A DNA stretch of 8,322 nt from CBCPNA01 sp965120415 (GTDB lineage Bacteria > Bacillota > Clostridia > Lachnospirales > CAG-274): contig CBCPNA010000020.1 in NCBI GenBank assembly GCA_965120415.1, forward strand, positions 1-8,322. Reading direction: 5' to 3'. Within the stretch, counting starts at the first letter, position 1, and the number at the start of each line of letters is the position of its first letter. Position numbers and translations under genes: made by a program. The notes below the pieces were generated by a model. That model saw nothing but the letters and a program-made list of their open reading frames with translations. It made no database searches and was not told where the DNA came from. Below, one piece after another: positions 5,423 through 8,322 of this stretch.

Positions 5423-8281
5423 ATGAAAAAGTTTTTTCTTTGTATATTTGCTATATTTTTACTAATATATATTCCTAAAAATGCTTTAGCAGCAACTCTG
5501 CTTTATTCTGAAAGTAATGTACAGACAATAACAAGTGGGGTTACATATGAAGAAAGCAAAAGGCTTTATACAGACGGCTGGAAAGATGTATATGTTTTAA
5601 CCGTGGATATTACAAACCCTAATGTATCTATGGAGGTATTAACATCTCAAACAGAATATGGGCTTAAAAAGAGTACAGAAAATTTAGCAATAGAAAATTC
5701 TGCTATAGCGGCTATAAACGGAGACTTTTTTGGTAGCGGTAACCCCCTTTCTGCTATGGGGCAAATAGCAGAAAATGGTACCTTTAGAGAAGCAAGAAAT
5801 TATTATAACTCTTCTTCCAGCCAGTATGCAGGAGTTTTTTTGGATACTTTTGGCAATGTTTTTATTGATTACGTAGAGTCTAATTTAAGGCTTTATAATT
5901 CAAAAGTAAATTTAGATTTAGATGCCAAAAATAAAGTTACTAGTTTTTCAAAACCAGTTATTTTTGATAGCACAGCAATATCTACAACAGCAGATTTAGA
6001 TAAAAGAAATTCTAATTTATACAAAGTTGTTGTAGAAGATGGCGTTATAACCCAAAAATTAGGACCCGGAGAAGTTGCAACTGTTCCTGAAAATGGCTAT
6101 GTAATTGTTATGGATAAAGATACGGCGTCAGAGCAATTAGCCAAATTTGAAATTTCAGACACTATAACATTTACAGAATCTTATGAATTTCTTTTTAGAC
6201 CAGAAAAGCTTGTATCACAAATTGTTTCTGGTATGTCTGCTGGAGGAGAAATTTTAAGAAATGGTGTAGAAGTTTCTAGCGGATATTCTGTAAGCCCAAA
6301 TACACTTCAGCCAAGAACAGCAGTAGGGGTTAGCCAGGACAAAACAAAGCTTATACTTATGGTTGTAGATGGTAGAGGCTCTAGCAAAGGGGCAACTCAT
6401 AGCCAAATGGCAGAGCTTCTTTTAGAATATGGTGCTTACGATGCTATACATTTTGATGGCGGTGGCTCTTCTACAATGGTTGTAAGGCAAGAGGGCGACA
6501 CAGAAGTTTCTGTAGTAAATAATGTATCAGAGGGTACACAACGTAGCGTACCGAATGCACTAGGTATTAAAACAACTAATGAAACAGGCGAGCTAGATAG
6601 TATAAAAATTAGCCTTAATACAGAAGATGGGCAAGCTATTTTACAAAATCAAACTTACAGCTTTGAAATATTAGGCTATGATAGCAATTTAAACCCAGTT
6701 ACTGTAGATATAAATAGCGTCAAGGTTAGCTTTTTAGATGAAGATGACGGCGTTGTAAATCAAAATTATTTTAGCCCTTCAAAAGTGGGTACACTTACCT
6801 TATTAGCAGAAGTTGAAAATACAGATATAAAAACAACTCTTGAAATAGAGGTTAAAGATGGTATATCAAGCATTAAGCCAAAATTAGATAAGACTTCTTT
6901 AAAAGTTGGAGAAAGCCTTGCCCTTTCTGCTGTAGGGGCTAATAAAGATGGATATGAGGTTAGCCTAAATTCTTCCGACATTACATGGACTATTGATAAT
7001 GAAGATATAGCGTATATATCAAATAATAACCTTATAGCAACTGGAGAGGGCGTTTTAAACTTGATGGCGACTTACGGTTCTTATTCTTTTAACATAACAA
7101 TAGCCATAGGAGAAACAGTAACATTAACAGAAGATTTTGAAACACAAAAAGATCTTTTGATGCTATATTATCCAGATACAGACTATTTAGCTGGTAGTGC
7201 TGTTTATACAAATGCATCTGCTATTTCAGGCAATAGCTTAGCAATTACCTATGCTTTTAAAGCAAATAAAGTTACTTCACAAGCAACTTATGTATCTTTT
7301 GAAAGAAGCCCTATAACATTTTCAGGCAGTCCATCATCTATACAAATGGCGGTTAAAGGTGATGGAAGTGGTAATATGCTAAAAGCGGTGCTTAAAGACG
7401 CAGGGGGTAACCAATATACCGTGTCTATAATAGATAGTATGACTGAAGATAACTGGATAATAGCAAGCTTTGATGTACCAGATGGAGCTTTATACCCTAT
7501 TTCTATAGAAAAAATATATGTAGGAACATACTCAACAACAAGCCAAGAGCAAGGTACTATATATATAGATAATATAGAAGCTGTGTATGAAAAAGAGGGT
7601 GGAGGAGAAATTACTGCTGGATACAAAGATTACCTTTATAGCGATACATTAAGTACAACAGCTAAGACAGATGGTGAAGAAGATATTAATGTTTTTGGGC
7701 AAACAGCCGATAAGCCTTTTTCAAATTCTAGCCAAGTTTTAATAGATACAGTAAATTCTATGCAACAAGATGCAACAAGCCTTATTTTTGTTGGAGATAG
7801 TGATTTAAGCGGTATTTCTTTAACAGTGCCTACAGTGCAATGGCAAAATAAATATTCTACAACAAATACACAAAATTTATCTATTATCAATTTAGCGACG
7901 AAAAGTGGTAATATGCTAGCAGAAAGCAGCGAACAATGGAAATGGCTCCAAGGCTACTTGCAATCGTTTAGCAAAAATAATATATTAATATGTATGGATA
8001 AAAATATTTGGGATTCTGAAAATTGCTTAACTGGAGTTAGGGAAAATGAGCTTTTGCATAAAATATTAAAACAATTTGTTGAAGAAACAGGTAAAAATGT
8101 TATAGTTGTTTCTGCTGTTGGGGATAAATCAGATGTTTATGTTAAAGATGGAGTTAGATATATAACATTAAATGGATTAACATCAAATTCGGAAACAGAT
8201 TTGACTAATTATAAATATTTAAAAATAAGAGCAACAGAAACAGATTTACAATATCAAATTTGTAACGTGTATAATGATTAA
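5423..8281 (+). CDS. Secreted multidomain phosphodiester glycosidase (NAGPA domain) with beta modules and pseudo-phosphoesterase-like C-terminus
   Basis: NAGPA-domain enzymes, named after the human lysosomal 'uncovering enzyme', cleave sugar-1-phosphodiesters. Residues 1-23 are a signal peptide (Lys-Lys, hydrophobic core, ALA before residue 24). The NAGPA region spans about 35-385: TYEESKRL, AINGDFF (97-103), SGMSAGGE (269-276), PRTAVGV (297-303), VVDGRGSSKGATHSQMAELL (314-333), HFDGGGSSTMV (343-353) and QRSVPNALGI (373-382), all conserved family blocks. Then come one or two Ig/BIG-like segments (about 390-563), a carbohydrate-binding-like beta domain (about 567-722, starting DFET and ending YIDNIEAVYE), a Gly-rich linker (725-733) and a C-terminal domain (735-949) that resembles a calcineurin-type phosphoesterase. 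That domain keeps only GDSD (791-794) of the metal motifs. No sortase signal or terminal membrane helix is seen, so the product is released or bound through its modules. AGGAG lies 12 bases before the ATG, a long spacing. It is co-transcribed with the LCP gene. Enzyme class is confident; substrate is unknown. Confidence 0.88.
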   Translation: MKKFFLCIFAIFLLIYIPKNALAATLLYSESNVQTITSGVTYEESKRLYTDGWKDVYVLTVDITNPNVSMEVLTSQTEYGLKKSTENLAIENSAIAAINGDFFGSGNPLSAMGQIAENGTFREARNYYNSSSSQYAGVFLDTFGNVFIDYVESNLRLYNSKVNLDLDAKNKVTSFSKPVIFDSTAISTTADLDKRNSNLYKVVVEDGVITQKLGPGEVATVPENGYVIVMDKDTASEQLAKFEISDTITFTESYEFLFRPEKLVSQIVSGMSAGGEILRNGVEVSSGYSVSPNTLQPRTAVGVSQDKTKLILMVVDGRGSSKGATHSQMAELLLEYGAYDAIHFDGGGSSTMVVRQEGDTEVSVVNNVSEGTQRSVPNALGIKTTNETGELDSIKISLNTEDGQAILQNQTYSFEILGYDSNLNPVTVDINSVKVSFLDEDDGVVNQNYFSPSKVGTLTLLAEVENTDIKTTLEIEVKDGISSIKPKLDKTSLKVGESLALSAVGANKDGYEVSLNSSDITWTIDNEDIAYISNNNLIATGEGVLNLMATYGSYSFNITIAIGETVTLTEDFETQKDLLMLYYPDTDYLAGSAVYTNASAISGNSLAITYAFKANKVTSQATYVSFERSPITFSGSPSSIQMAVKGDGSGNMLKAVLKDAGGNQYTVSIIDSMTEDNWIIASFDVPDGALYPISIEKIYVGTYSTTSQEQGTIYIDNIEAVYEKEGGGEITAGYKDYLYSDTLSTTAKTDGEEDINVFGQTADKPFSNSSQVLIDTVNSMQQDATSLIFVGDSDLSGISLTVPTVQWQNKYSTTNTQNLSIINLATKSGNMLAESSEQWKWLQGYLQSFSKNNILICMDKNIWDSENCLTGVRENELLHKILKQFVEETGKNVIVVSAVGDKSDVYVKDGVRYITLNGLTSNSETDLTNYKYLKIRATETDLQYQICNVYND

Positions 8282-8290
8282 GAAAAAATT

Positions 8291-8322
8291 AAAAAAGCCT
8301 TTAGCTATAGCTAAGGGCTTTT
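8291..8322 (+). terminator. Intrinsic terminator after the glycosidase gene (bidirectional)
   Basis: AAAAGCC (8293-8299) pairs with GGCTTTT (8316-8322). Inside it TTAGCT pairs with AGCTAA and one U-G pair joins the two blocks, giving a long stem that reaches the window edge. The A-run on the 5' side (from 8291) would serve as the U-tract for transcripts coming from the right, so it may work both ways. Any further T's lie outside the window. Confidence 0.85.

Noticed and set aside
7288..7626. Minus-strand open frames within the glycosidase gene (also 6766-6981 and 7636-7890)
   Set aside because: They are antisense to a continuous conserved coding frame, without initiation signals or family motifs.

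Overview
This AT-rich window comes from a low-G+C Bacillota chromosome, most likely an anaerobic Clostridia/Lachnospirales-type genome. That reading rests on the rimP-nusA-ylxR-ylxQ-infB gene order, strong Shine-Dalgarno sites, consensus sigma-A promoters, and a LytR-CpsA-Psr (LCP) cell-wall enzyme. Species was not determined and base composition was not computed.

Minus strand, 1-2729. This is the conserved translation/transcription operon, read right to left. A consensus promoter (2701-2729) leads into a short leader with a 9-bp GC-rich hairpin. Then come rimP (30S maturation), nusA (transcription elongation/termination), ylxR/rnpM (RNase P modulator), ylxQ (L7Ae-like RNA-binding protein) and the first 95 codons of infB (IF2), which runs off the left edge. 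The genes are packed tightly: gaps of 18 and 10 bp, then overlaps of 8 and 14 bp. NusA has lost the second glycine of the GxxG loop in both KH domains and carries an acidic, internally repeated tail. IF2 has an asparagine-rich linker.

2730-3139 is a gene-free, very AT-rich divergent intergenic region with several inverted and tandem repeats. It ends in a promoter whose -35 box lies inside a perfect 17-bp palindrome, a likely operator for the next gene.

Plus strand, 3140-3894. A single gene encodes a stand-alone FAD/NAD(P)H oxidoreductase resembling the reductase half of flavohemoglobin. It is closed by an intrinsic terminator. A second, orphan terminator lies at 3993-4014.

Plus strand, 4227-8322. 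An extended -10 sigma-A promoter drives two genes 30 bp apart: a membrane-anchored LCP phosphotransferase and a secreted 952-aa phosphodiester glycosidase (NAGPA-type). The second protein also carries beta-rich modules and a C-terminal domain that looks like a metallophosphoesterase without its metal ligands. LCP enzymes make a phosphodiester link between a glycopolymer and the wall, and NAGPA enzymes break sugar phosphodiesters. The pair may therefore control attachment and trimming of a surface polymer (inference). A strong terminator closes the unit at the right edge.

No RNA gene, CRISPR array, insertion sequence or phage gene was recognised.
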